A DNA stretch of 64,000 nt, taken from Dyella sp. OK004. Its GTDB lineage: Bacteria > Pseudomonadota > Gammaproteobacteria > Xanthomonadales > Rhodanobacteraceae. The translations under genes and the position numbers were made by a program. Under the pieces are notes generated by a model, which was given only the letters and a program-made list of their open reading frames with translations, did no database searches and was not told the DNA's origin. The DNA lies in assembly GCF_900114495.1 (NCBI RefSeq), contig NZ_FOZI01000001.1, positions 1,383,469-1,447,468 on the forward strand. The letters run 5' to 3'. This document shows positions 52,492 through 62,565 of the stretch, in pieces (within the stretch, counting starts at the first letter, position 1; every line of letters begins with the position of its first letter).

Positions 52492-55400
52492 TTGATCGCC
52501 GGCTGGCTGCTGTTGCTCGTGTCGCTGCTCTACGTCGGCCTGTTGTTTGTAGTGGCCTACGCCGGCGACCGGCGACCGCTGTATCCGCGACAACCCCGCC
52601 TGCGCCCGATCGTCTACAGCCTCGCGCTGGCCGTGTACTGCTCCTCCTGGACCTTCTATGGCGCCGTAGGCACGGCGGCGCGCGAAGGTCTCGCCTATCT
52701 GCCGATCTATCTCGGCCCAGCGCTGCTGTTCGTATTCGGCTTCGGCCTCATGCGTCGCCTGACGCTGATAGCCAGGCAGCGCAACATCACTTCGATTGCG
52801 GATTTCATCGGCGCGCGTTTCGGCAAGTCACACGGGCTAGCCGCCGCGGTGGCTCTGATCGCGGTGATCGCCGTGGTGCCGTATCTGGCCTTGCAGTTCA
52901 AAGCAGTGTCGATGTCGTATGCCGCGCTCGGCGGTGGCGCCTCGCAGTTCGGTGATAGTGCGATGTGGTGCGCGATCCTGCTGGCGACGTTCGCGATTCT
53001 ATTCGGCACGCGCACCATCGACGCGACCGAACACCATCACGGCATGATGCTGGCGATCGCGCTGGAATCGCTGATCAAACTGGCCACTTTCGTTGCGTTG
53101 GCCGTGTATGCGCTTTGGCACGGGCCGGGTCTCGAAGCCACCATCCAGCTGCCGGTGAAGCAGTACGCGCAAGGTATTTCCCCGGGTTTTCTTGCGCAGA
53201 CGCTGCTCGCGTTCTGTGCCATGTTCTGCCTGCCGCGGCAGTTCCAAATCGGCGTGGTGGAGTGCGAAGATCCAAACGATTTATATCGCGCCCGCTGGAT
53301 GTTTCCCGTCTACATGCTGATCGTCAGTGTGGCGGTCATACCCATTGTGGCTGCCGGCCTGCATCTGCCGGCGGTCAGTAACGGCAACGCCGACGCCTGG
53401 GTGTTGAACCTGCCTTTGGCCCACGGTGATAGCGGCATGGCGCTGCTGGCCTTCCTCGGTGGCTTCTCCGCTGCGACGGGTATGGTGATCGTTGCCTCCG
53501 TCGCTCTGTCCACCATGATTAGCAACGACCTGGTAATGCCGGCGTTGCTGCGTATCCATCGGCTGCGTCTGGAACAGCGCGCCGATCTCTCGCAGTTGGT
53601 ACTGTTGGTTCGCCGCATCGCGATCGTCGCTCTGGCCTCCATGGCGTACATCTATTACCGGGTCGTCGCCGATACGGCCAATCTCGCGGCAACGGGCTTG
53701 CTCGCTTTCGCAGCCGTCGCCCAGTTCGCTCCCGCCATCGTTTCAGCTTTGTATTGGCGCGGTGCAAGTCGCCGTGGTGTAGCCACGGGCTTGCTCGCAG
53801 GTTTCGGCGTATGGATTTACACCTTGCTGCTCCCCGCGATGCGGCCTAACGCAAGTTGGTTACAGGATGGGCCGCTGAGTCTGAGTTGGCTAAGACCGCA
53901 GGCGCTGTTTCACCTGAGTGGTTGGGACCCGGTGATGCACGGTACCTTTTGGTCCCTGCTAGTGAATGTGGGCTGCCTTGTCTTCATCTCGCTGCGATTC
54001 CGCCCCAGCCTGGAAGAACGACTGCACGCCGCGATGTTTATCGAGCCCTACGCGGTGGATCGCAGCGGTGTCGGTGATTGGCGCGGTCGCGTCATGGTCG
54101 GCGATCTGCGCACCATCGCCGAGCGCATCGTGGGTGAACGCAGCAGCCAACGCGCCTTCGAGGAATACGGCGAGCGCAGGGGGAACCCGTTACAGCCCGG
54201 CGAAGCAGCTGATCGCGCATTGATTCAATACACCGAACGCCTGCTTGCTTCGGCGGTGGGTGCGGCGAGCGCCCGGCGCATCCTGATGGGCGCGTTGTCC
54301 GGCTCGGGTCTGGACATCGCCGAAGCAATGGCCTTGATGGATGAAGCCTCGCAGGAGCTGCGCTTCAATCGCGAACTGCTTTCCACCACACTGGAAAACG
54401 TCTCGCAAGGCATCAGCGTGGTCGATGCCGGTATGCGCCTCGTGGCGTGGAACCGTCGTTACCTGGAACTGTTCGATTATCCGGATGGCATGGTCTACGT
54501 CGGCGTGCCGGTCGCCGACATGATCCGCTGGAACGCCGAACACGGCGAATGCGGCCCGGGCGAAGTCGAGGCGCACGTGGCCAAGCGCATCGGCTACATG
54601 CGTGCCGGTTCGCCGCATTTGTTCCAGCGCATACGTCCCGACGGCACGGTCATCGAAATGCGTGGCCGTGCATTGCCAGGCGGCGGCTACGTCACCACGT
54701 ACACCGATGTAACCGCGTACAAACATGCCGAACAGGCGCTGATCGAAGCCAACGAAACGCTAGAGCAACGCGTCGATCAACGCACGGCCGAACTGAGCGA
54801 AGCACTTACCGCCACTGCACATGCGCGACGCGAGGCGGAAGCCGCTAACGTTTCCAAGACCCGCTTTCTCGCCGCGGCAAGCCACGACCTGCTGCAGCCC
54901 TTGAACGCAGCGCGATTGTTTACATCCGCACTGCGGCAGCATCCCGGCCTGGATCAGGAGGCCGGACAACTGGCGGAACGCATCGATGCTTCGTTCCGTG
55001 CCGCGGAAGATTTGCTCGATGCGTTGCTCGACACCTCGCGCCTGGATGCGGGTAGCTATCGCCCTGACATCGGCAGCTTCGCTCTCTCTGATCTGTTCGA
55101 TTCACTCAAAGCACAATTTGCGGTCATCGCGGAGAAGCGCGGTCTGGGGCTACGCATGGCTTCGACCAGGCTTGCCGTACGCAGTGATCCACAACTGTTG
55201 CGCCGCATCCTGCAGAACTTTATTTCCAATGCGTTGCGCTACACGCAGCATGGTGGCGTGCTGCTCGGTGCGCGACGCGTAGGTAATGAAGTGCGTATCG
55301 AGGTGTGGGACACGGGTCCCGGCATCGCCGAAGAACAACGCGCGCGCATCTTCGATGAATTCCAGCGCCTGGATCGCCCATCTCCCTGGGGCGAAAAAGG

Positions 55401-55950
55401 CCTGGGACTGGGCCTGTCGATCTGCGATCGCATCGCGCATATTCTCGATCATCGCCTGGAGCTCGAGTCTCGCGTAGGACACGGCAGCCGCTTTGCGGTC
55501 GTTGTCCCGCGCGTGGCAGCGGTGGCACCACGGCGCCGCATCGTTGCGCCGCCGGCCGCATCGACCGAGCAGCTACCGCTGGTCGTGCTTTGCCTGGACA
55601 ACGACGCCGCCATCCTCGATGGCATGCGTGCCTTGTTGCAACGCTGGGGCGTGGACTGCCGCGTCGCGCTGGATGTGCAGCAGGCGCAGGAGGAGCTGAA
55701 GAAAGGCGGCATCGATCTCATCCTTGCGGACTACCATCTCAGCGACGACATGAATGGTTTGCAGGCGTTGCAGTACTTGCGTGGGGTGATCGGCGAACTG
55801 CCACCGGTGGCAATGATCACCGCTGATGGCAGCAGCGAATTGAAGCAGCGTGCACGGCTGCTCGGCTATCCCCTGTTGCACAAGCCAGTGCGTCCGGCCG
55901 CGTTGCGCGCTTTGCTCAGCGCACGCCTTCGCAAGCAAGCCACTGCGTAG
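52492..55950 (+). CDS. crbS: Symporter-fused hybrid sensor histidine kinase (CrbS/CbrA type)
   Basis: A 1152-residue sensor. Residues about 1-480 are a sodium/solute-symporter-like domain of about 12-13 helices; then a PAS domain (about 620-740), a coiled coil, HisKA with phosphorylated His798 (SHDLLQPLNAARL), an HATPase domain, and a C-terminal receiver with acceptor Asp1080 (LADYHLSDD). The start codon is TTG at 52492 with GGGAG upstream; no usable ATG precedes the first helix. Beside acs and a LuxR-type regulator, this matches CrbS, which controls acs in Vibrio and Pseudomonas. The transport half may sense acetate or another carboxylate. Confidence 0.9.
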   Translation: MIAGWLLLLVSLLYVGLLFVVAYAGDRRPLYPRQPRLRPIVYSLALAVYCSSWTFYGAVGTAAREGLAYLPIYLGPALLFVFGFGLMRRLTLIARQRNITSIADFIGARFGKSHGLAAAVALIAVIAVVPYLALQFKAVSMSYAALGGGASQFGDSAMWCAILLATFAILFGTRTIDATEHHHGMMLAIALESLIKLATFVALAVYALWHGPGLEATIQLPVKQYAQGISPGFLAQTLLAFCAMFCLPRQFQIGVVECEDPNDLYRARWMFPVYMLIVSVAVIPIVAAGLHLPAVSNGNADAWVLNLPLAHGDSGMALLAFLGGFSAATGMVIVASVALSTMISNDLVMPALLRIHRLRLEQRADLSQLVLLVRRIAIVALASMAYIYYRVVADTANLAATGLLAFAAVAQFAPAIVSALYWRGASRRGVATGLLAGFGVWIYTLLLPAMRPNASWLQDGPLSLSWLRPQALFHLSGWDPVMHGTFWSLLVNVGCLVFISLRFRPSLEERLHAAMFIEPYAVDRSGVGDWRGRVMVGDLRTIAERIVGERSSQRAFEEYGERRGNPLQPGEAADRALIQYTERLLASAVGAASARRILMGALSGSGLDIAEAMALMDEASQELRFNRELLSTTLENVSQGISVVDAGMRLVAWNRRYLELFDYPDGMVYVGVPVADMIRWNAEHGECGPGEVEAHVAKRIGYMRAGSPHLFQRIRPDGTVIEMRGRALPGGGYVTTYTDVTAYKHAEQALIEANETLEQRVDQRTAELSEALTATAHARREAEAANVSKTRFLAAASHDLLQPLNAARLFTSALRQHPGLDQEAGQLAERIDASFRAAEDLLDALLDTSRLDAGSYRPDIGSFALSDLFDSLKAQFAVIAEKRGLGLRMASTRLAVRSDPQLLRRILQNFISNALRYTQHGGVLLGARRVGNEVRIEVWDTGPGIAEEQRARIFDEFQRLDRPSPWGEKGLGLGLSICDRIAHILDHRLELESRVGHGSRFAVVVPRVAAVAPRRRIVAPPAASTEQLPLVVLCLDNDAAILDGMRALLQRWGVDCRVALDVQQAQEELKKGGIDLILADYHLSDDMNGLQALQYLRGVIGELPPVAMITADGSSELKQRARLLGYPLLHKPVRPAALRALLSARLRKQATA

Positions 55951-55959
55951 AAACGCGTC

Positions 55960-56634
55960 TTACTCTTCGTCGTCAGGCAACGGCTGCAACGCGGTGGGAT
56001 CGACGGCGAGTTGGCTTGCCGCCAGTGCAACCTGCGTGCGGTTGTTCACCCCGAGCTTGCGCATGATCGCCGTCATGTGCGCCTTCACCGTGGCCTCGGA
56101 AACACCAAGGTCATACGCGATCTGCTTGTTGAGCAGACCTTCCGCGATCATGGTCAGTACGCGGAACTGCTGTGGCGTCAGCGATGCCACGCGAGCGGCG
56201 ATGTCCTCTTCATCCGCTTTGAGCCCGGTACCGCCATCGCCGATCAAGGCGTGCGGCAGCCAGACATCGCCATCGAGCACGGTGCGGATGGCCTGCACGA
56301 TCTCATCGCCGGAACTGGATTTCGGGATGTACGCCAAGGCGCCATGGGCGAGTGCGCGCCGTGCCACCTGCGCTTCCTCGTGGCCCGACACCACAATGGT
56401 CGGCAGCCCCGGATACTGGCCGCGGATATGCGCGAGTGCGGAGTAGCCACGCGCGCCCGGCATATGCAGATCGAGCAGCAGCAAGTCGGCCTCGGGGTAT
56501 TGCTCCACCAGGGACAGCAGGCTGTGCACGCTATCCGCGCAATGCACCTTCGACTGCGGCAACGCGCTAAGCACCGCGCGCTGCAGGGCATCGCGGAACA
56601 GCGGATGGTCGTCGGCGATCAGGACATCGGACAT
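55960..56634 (-). CDS. crbR: LuxR-family response regulator (CrbR type)
   Basis: A 224-residue response regulator. Receiver residues 1-125 with acceptor Asp55 (LLLLDLHMPG) and the acidic pair Asp8/Asp9; C-terminal LuxR helix-turn-helix around residues 155-215 (LTPQQFRVLTMIAEGLLNKQIA, VSEATVKAHMTAIMRKL). It would be phosphorylated by the nearby kinase and bind DNA. The start at 56634 (MSDVLIADD) is chosen over the longer frame. It lies 9 bp from the end of the convergent kinase gene and follows acs on the same strand with a REP doublet between, so it may be partly co-transcribed with acs. Confidence 0.9.
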   Translation of the reverse strand: MSDVLIADDHPLFRDALQRAVLSALPQSKVHCADSVHSLLSLVEQYPEADLLLLDLHMPGARGYSALAHIRGQYPGLPTIVVSGHEEAQVARRALAHGALAYIPKSSSGDEIVQAIRTVLDGDVWLPHALIGDGGTGLKADEEDIAARVASLTPQQFRVLTMIAEGLLNKQIAYDLGVSEATVKAHMTAIMRKLGVNNRTQVALAASQLAVDPTALQPLPDDEE

Positions 56635-56652
56635 GGATGGCTTCGATTTGCT

Positions 56653-56720
56653 GTAGGAGCGCACCCTGTGCGCGAACGGCGTTGCGATGGAAGAGCATCG
56701 CGCACAGGGTGCGCTCCTAC
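56653..56720. repeat. REP doublet (REPIN-like)
   Basis: Perfect 23-bp inverted arms (56653-56675 and 56698-56720) separated by 22 nt, each starting GTAGGAGCGC and holding its own palindrome GCGCAC CCT GTGCGC. It lies between the acs stop and the crbR start, and could form a large stem that separates the two messages or stabilises acs mRNA. Confidence 0.9.
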
Positions 56721-56726
56721 GGGTGA

Positions 56727-58667
<1,941 letters not shown>

Positions 58668-58751
58668 GGGGGGCTCCTGCTGGCCGGCCATCCGGCAGCC
58701 TTGGTCGTTGAATGCCGCGGCAAAACCCTTTGCCAGGCGACGTGACCACCG

Positions 58752-58818
58752 AGTGTAGCGAAAGCCCGGCAAACCCGACGCGACGGCCGCGCTTCGACTT
58801 TGGTCGAGGTTCGACCAA
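58752..58818. promoter_or_regulatory. acs/porin divergent control region with palindromic candidate operator
   Basis: TTGGTCGA (58800-58807) and TCGACCAA (58811-58818) form a perfect 8+8 bp palindrome with a GGT centre. On the minus strand a TACACT (-10-like, 58752-58757) sits so that the palindrome centre is about 64 bp upstream of a predicted acs start site. On the plus strand a TATAGC at 58865-58870 would put it about 68 bp upstream of the porin start. That spacing suits an activator. The binding protein is inferred, not shown. Confidence 0.55.
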
Positions 58819-58887
58819 TGGGGAATAGGCGCCCGCAACGCAGCATCACCATGCTCCGCCGAGGTATAGCCTGGGGAGGCAAGCACT

Positions 58888-60366
58888 ATGGTTCTCACAC
58901 GTTACGGTAATCGCCATACGGCGATCGTTCTTGCTATCGCCGCTGCACTGGCGTTGCCCATGGGCGCGCATGCCGCGCAAAAAACCAAGACAACGGCAAA
59001 CCAGAGCACCCGCGAAAAACAGCTTGAATCGCGCGTCACCCAGCTGGAACAGGAGCTGGCCGAACTCAAAAGCATGATCCAGGAGCAGAAGACCGCAACC
59101 ACGCAGGCGGCCCAGACGGCGCAGACCGCCCAGGCGACTGCCGAGGCCACCTCGGTCAAGGTGGCGGCGGCGAAAACCGCTATGGAAACCAAACCGACGT
59201 TCACCACCGCTCCGGGGGTGTCGGTCGCATTCCACGGCTTCATCAATGCCACTGCGTTTGGCCAGGACAAGACCTTCACTTATGGCAATGGCCAGAACGC
59301 TGAGATTCCGGCGGTGCCAGCCAAGGCCAACTCCGGTTCGCTCAGCGGCGTCGATGTGCGCAACACGCGCTTCTGGCTCGACTTCACCGGTGCCAAGTTC
59401 AATGAGAACTGGGGCGGCGGCGGCCGCATCGAAATGGACTTCTTCGGCGGCTTCAATGGCACCGGCGCTTACGCGCAGCAACAGCCCATTCCGCGCCTGC
59501 GCCAGGCCTATATGGACCTGACCAACCCGAATACCGGCAGCACCATCCGCATCGGCCAACAGTGGGATCTGATGTTCCCGCTGGACAACGTGCCGACCTC
59601 GCTCTCGCACATCGCCTTCCCGCTGGGCTTCGGTTCCGGCTTCGTCGGCTGGCGCTATCCGGGTGTGGTGTGGATGCAGGATCTCAACCACGGTTCCGAC
59701 GGTCCCAAGTGGCGGTTGGATGTGGGCGCCTTCGAAGGCAACTGGAGTGGCCCGAACCCGACCGGTGGCACCAACACCATCAACTATCTGACCGCCGGCA
59801 ACGCGCACTTCCAGCCGCAGGTCGAAGCGCGCCTGCGCGTGGCGGACAAGAACTGGCTGGCGTACTTCGTGGCGCACTACGCCTCGCTGGATCTCAAGGG
59901 TGTGAACAACTCCTTCCCAACGCCGATCAAGGACAGCATCAAGAGCGTCGGCTACGAAGTGGGTGGCCAGTGGAAACCCGGACCCTGGACGTTCAAGGGC
60001 TTGCTCTACGCCGGCAACGGCCTGGGCCAGATCTTCGGTGCCATGTCGCAGTTCGGCGATATCAGCGAGGCGGGCGGCTTCCTGCAGGCGGGCTACAACT
60101 TCACGCCGAAGTGGAGCCTCAACGCGTTCTACTCGCTGAGCAAACCGAACCGCGACGACGTGGTCCGCTGGGTCGCCACTACGCCGACCTCCAATGCATT
60201 GTTGAAGGATCAGCAGGCGGCACTGAGCCTGCAGTACGCCTCCGGCGCTTACGAACTGGGCATCGAGTGGATGTACGACGTGCTCAATTACCAGACCGGC
60301 CCCACCGGCGAGCGCAAGAGCATCAACGGCAATCAGGTCAGCCTCAACGCGCTGTACAAGTTCTGA
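58888..60366 (+). CDS. Outer-membrane porin with N-terminal coiled coil (DcaP-like)
   Basis: A 492-residue exported protein. A signal peptide covers residues 1-30 (ending AHAA). Residues about 40-100 are a coiled coil ([24 protein letters not shown]), typical of the DcaP-like porins. The remaining beta-rich sequence ends in an aromatic C-terminal strand (ALYKF), the signal for outer-membrane insertion. DcaP-type porins pass dicarboxylates or other anions; the position beside acs suggests uptake of a small carboxylate. It starts 220 bp from the divergent acs, with GGGAGG upstream of the ATG. Confidence 0.88.
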   Translation: MVLTRYGNRHTAIVLAIAAALALPMGAHAAQKTKTTANQSTREKQLESRVTQLEQELAELKSMIQEQKTATTQAAQTAQTAQATAEATSVKVAAAKTAMETKPTFTTAPGVSVAFHGFINATAFGQDKTFTYGNGQNAEIPAVPAKANSGSLSGVDVRNTRFWLDFTGAKFNENWGGGGRIEMDFFGGFNGTGAYAQQQPIPRLRQAYMDLTNPNTGSTIRIGQQWDLMFPLDNVPTSLSHIAFPLGFGSGFVGWRYPGVVWMQDLNHGSDGPKWRLDVGAFEGNWSGPNPTGGTNTINYLTAGNAHFQPQVEARLRVADKNWLAYFVAHYASLDLKGVNNSFPTPIKDSIKSVGYEVGGQWKPGPWTFKGLLYAGNGLGQIFGAMSQFGDISEAGGFLQAGYNFTPKWSLNAFYSLSKPNRDDVVRWVATTPTSNALLKDQQAALSLQYASGAYELGIEWMYDVLNYQTGPTGERKSINGNQVSLNALYKF

Positions 60367-60372
60367 GCTATC

Positions 60373-60410
60373 GCGGCGGTGCACGGGAGTGCGCCGCCGC
60401 TCTTCGTTTC
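60373..60410 (+). terminator. Hairpin after the porin gene
   Basis: A 12-bp GC-rich stem (60373-60384 with 60389-60400, one G-T pair) and GGGA loop, followed by TCTTCGTTTC. It lies 6 bp after the porin stop and may end or attenuate transcription before the transporter gene. Confidence 0.6.
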
Positions 60411-60483
60411 AGGGACGAGCGCGTCTCCTGCCGCGATCGCCTTTGCGGGTGTCGGGCAGTCTCACTATCAGTAGGGGAGCATC

Positions 60484-62142
60484 ATGGCTACAACTGCAAC
60501 GGACGCCCGCGGCCCGCTCGACGTCAGCCACCGACGGGTGGTGCTGGCTTCCAGTCTCGGCACGGTTTTCGAATGGTACGACTTCTATCTTTACGGGTCG
60601 CTCGCGGTCCTGATCGGCAAGCATTTCTTCTCCGGCCTTAATGAGACCAGCGGCTTTATCTTCGCGCTGCTCGCTTTCGCCGCGGGTTTCGCGGTGCGTC
60701 CATTCGGCGCCATCGTGTTCGGCCGCCTGGGTGATCTGATCGGCCGCAAATACACCTTCCTCATCACCATCATCATCATGGGTCTGTCGACCTTTCTGGT
60801 CGGTGTGTTGCCCAGCTATTCGTCGGTAGGCCTGATTGCGCCGGTGCTGTTGATTGCCTTGCGCCTGTTGCAAGGCCTGGCGCTGGGTGGCGAGTACGGC
60901 GGCGCGGCTACCTATGTCGCCGAGCATGCACCGGACGGCAAGCGTGGCCTGTACACCAGCTTCATCCAGATCACCGCGACCTTCGGTCTTTTCCTGTCGC
61001 TGCTGGTGATTCTCGGCACACGCCTGAGCCTGGGCGATGCGAGTTTCGAAGCCTGGGGCTGGCGCATTCCGTTCCTGATTTCCTCGGTGCTGGTGGCGGT
61101 GTCGGTGTACATCCGCATGCAGTTGCAGGAATCGCCGGTGTTTCAGCAGATGAAGGCCGAGGGTAAGCAGTCCAAGGCGCCGCTGACCGAAGCCTTCGGC
61201 CAATGGAAGAACCTCAAGCTGGTGATCCTGGCCTTGCTCGGTGCCACCGCTGGTCAGGCCGTGGTGTGGTACACGGGCCAGTTCTATGCGCTGTACTTCC
61301 TGACCCAGAGTCTGAAGATAGACACGACGACAGCGAACCTATTGATTGCAGGCGCGCTGTTGATCGGGACGCCTTTCTTTGTGTTCTTTGGCTGGTTGTC
61401 GGACCACATTGGCCGCAAGCCCATCGTGCTGGCCGGCTGCCTGATTGCCGCGCTGACTTATTTCCCGATCTTCAAAGGGATTACCCACTACGGCAACCCG
61501 GCGATTGAGAGCGCCGCCGCCAGCTCGCCGGTGACAGTGATCGCCGATCCGAACAAGTGCAGCTTCCAGTTCGATCCGGTGGGCAAGAGCAAATTCACCA
61601 GTTCCTGCGACGTGGCGAAAACCGTTCTGGCGAAGCGGGGCATTCCATACAAGAACGAGGCCGCGCCGGCCGGTGCCGTTGCTCAGGTGAAGGTTGGCGA
61701 TCATGTGCTCGATTCGTTCGAGGGCGGTGCGCTCGACGGCGCTGCATTTGCCGCGCAGAGCAAGACCTTCGGCACCACCGTAGGTGCGGCGCTGAAGGAG
61801 GCCGGCTATCCGGAGAAAGCCGACCCCGCGCAGTCGAACTACCCGATGCTGGTGGTGCTGCTGGCGATCCTGGTGCTCTACGTCACCATGGTCTACGGCC
61901 CCATCGCCGCATGGCTGGTGGAGATGTTCCCCACCCGTATCCGCTACACCTCGATGAGTCTGCCGTATCACATCGGCAACGGCTGGTTCGGCGGCTTCGT
62001 ACCGACCATCGGCTTCATGCTGGTCGCGTGGAAGGGCGATATCTACTACGGGCTGTGGTACCCGATCATCGTCGCCATCGGCACGTTCTTTATCGGCTTG
62101 CTGTTCCTGCGCGAAACCAAGGACGTGAATATCCGGCAGTGA
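60484..62142 (+). CDS. MHS-family MFS transporter with a large periplasmic insertion
   Basis: A 552-residue major-facilitator protein of the metabolite:H+ symporter group. Motif A-type sequences GRLGDLIGRK (loop 2-3) and GWLSDHIGRKP (loop 8-9) are clear. The start FEWYDFYLYG is typical of MHS members. Between helix 9 and the next helix there is an insertion of roughly 110 residues (about 335-450), predicted to face the periplasm, with Cys359 and Cys375. Usual MHS proteins are about 430 residues. By position it probably imports a carboxylate activated by the nearby acs. The ATG follows GGGGAG. Confidence 0.9.
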   Translation: MATTATDARGPLDVSHRRVVLASSLGTVFEWYDFYLYGSLAVLIGKHFFSGLNETSGFIFALLAFAAGFAVRPFGAIVFGRLGDLIGRKYTFLITIIIMGLSTFLVGVLPSYSSVGLIAPVLLIALRLLQGLALGGEYGGAATYVAEHAPDGKRGLYTSFIQITATFGLFLSLLVILGTRLSLGDASFEAWGWRIPFLISSVLVAVSVYIRMQLQESPVFQQMKAEGKQSKAPLTEAFGQWKNLKLVILALLGATAGQAVVWYTGQFYALYFLTQSLKIDTTTANLLIAGALLIGTPFFVFFGWLSDHIGRKPIVLAGCLIAALTYFPIFKGITHYGNPAIESAAASSPVTVIADPNKCSFQFDPVGKSKFTSSCDVAKTVLAKRGIPYKNEAAPAGAVAQVKVGDHVLDSFEGGALDGAAFAAQSKTFGTTVGAALKEAGYPEKADPAQSNYPMLVVLLAILVLYVTMVYGPIAAWLVEMFPTRIRYTSMSLPYHIGNGWFGGFVPTIGFMLVAWKGDIYYGLWYPIIVAIGTFFIGLLFLRETKDVNIRQ

Positions 62143-62164
62143 CGCTGTAACCCACGTGCTACGA

Positions 62165-62195
62165 CAAAGCGCAGCTCCGGCTGCGCTTTGTTTTT
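62165..62195 (+). terminator. Terminator after the MHS transporter
   Basis: A perfect 11-bp stem CAAAGCGCAGC / GCTGCGCTTTG (62165-62175 with 62180-62190), TCCG loop and a TTTTTC tail, 22 bp after the transporter stop. Confidence 0.9.
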
Positions 62196-62429
62196 CTAGC
62201 GATGCGGATCGTTCAAGGGTGGCTTGCCTTCACGCAGCTGCTTCAGGTCGTACTCCGACAGAGTTTCACCGCGCGAGCTGGCGTTAATGCGCGAATCGGC
62301 GAAAGCCAGCACGGTGGCGAACGCGCCGATGATGCTGACGAACAGCCACCAGCCCATGGCGCCACCGCCATGCCGGGTGAAACACAGGACGAGGGCGATC
62401 AGGGTGCCGGTCAGAAACAGCCAACGCAT
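62196..62429 (-). CDS. Small two-helix membrane protein of unknown function
   Basis: A 77-residue protein with two hydrophobic helices (residues about 2-18 and 25-44) and a charged C-terminal tail (SEYDLKQLREGKPP). I recognise no family. It converges on the MHS transporter gene, and its stop is next to the transporter's terminator. The composition is consistent with a genuine small inner-membrane protein, but evidence is only codon usage and topology. Confidence 0.6.
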   Translation of the reverse strand: MRWLFLTGTLIALVLCFTRHGGGAMGWWLFVSIIGAFATVLAFADSRINASSRGETLSEYDLKQLREGKPPLNDPHR

Positions 62430-62565
62430 GGGTGCCTCGCGATACGGTTAGAGACGGAACGGAGCGGATCATAACTATCCCGGAGGCTCCGGATTGCCGG
62501 GTTCTGCACAAACCTCATACGACGTGGCGGCGTAAGATTCCGCGACCGGATAAGGGGCATCGCCG

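Noticed and set aside
58846-60384. 512-codon minus-strand frame over the porin gene
   Set aside because: Antisense to the porin, and its end would cover the acs/porin control region.
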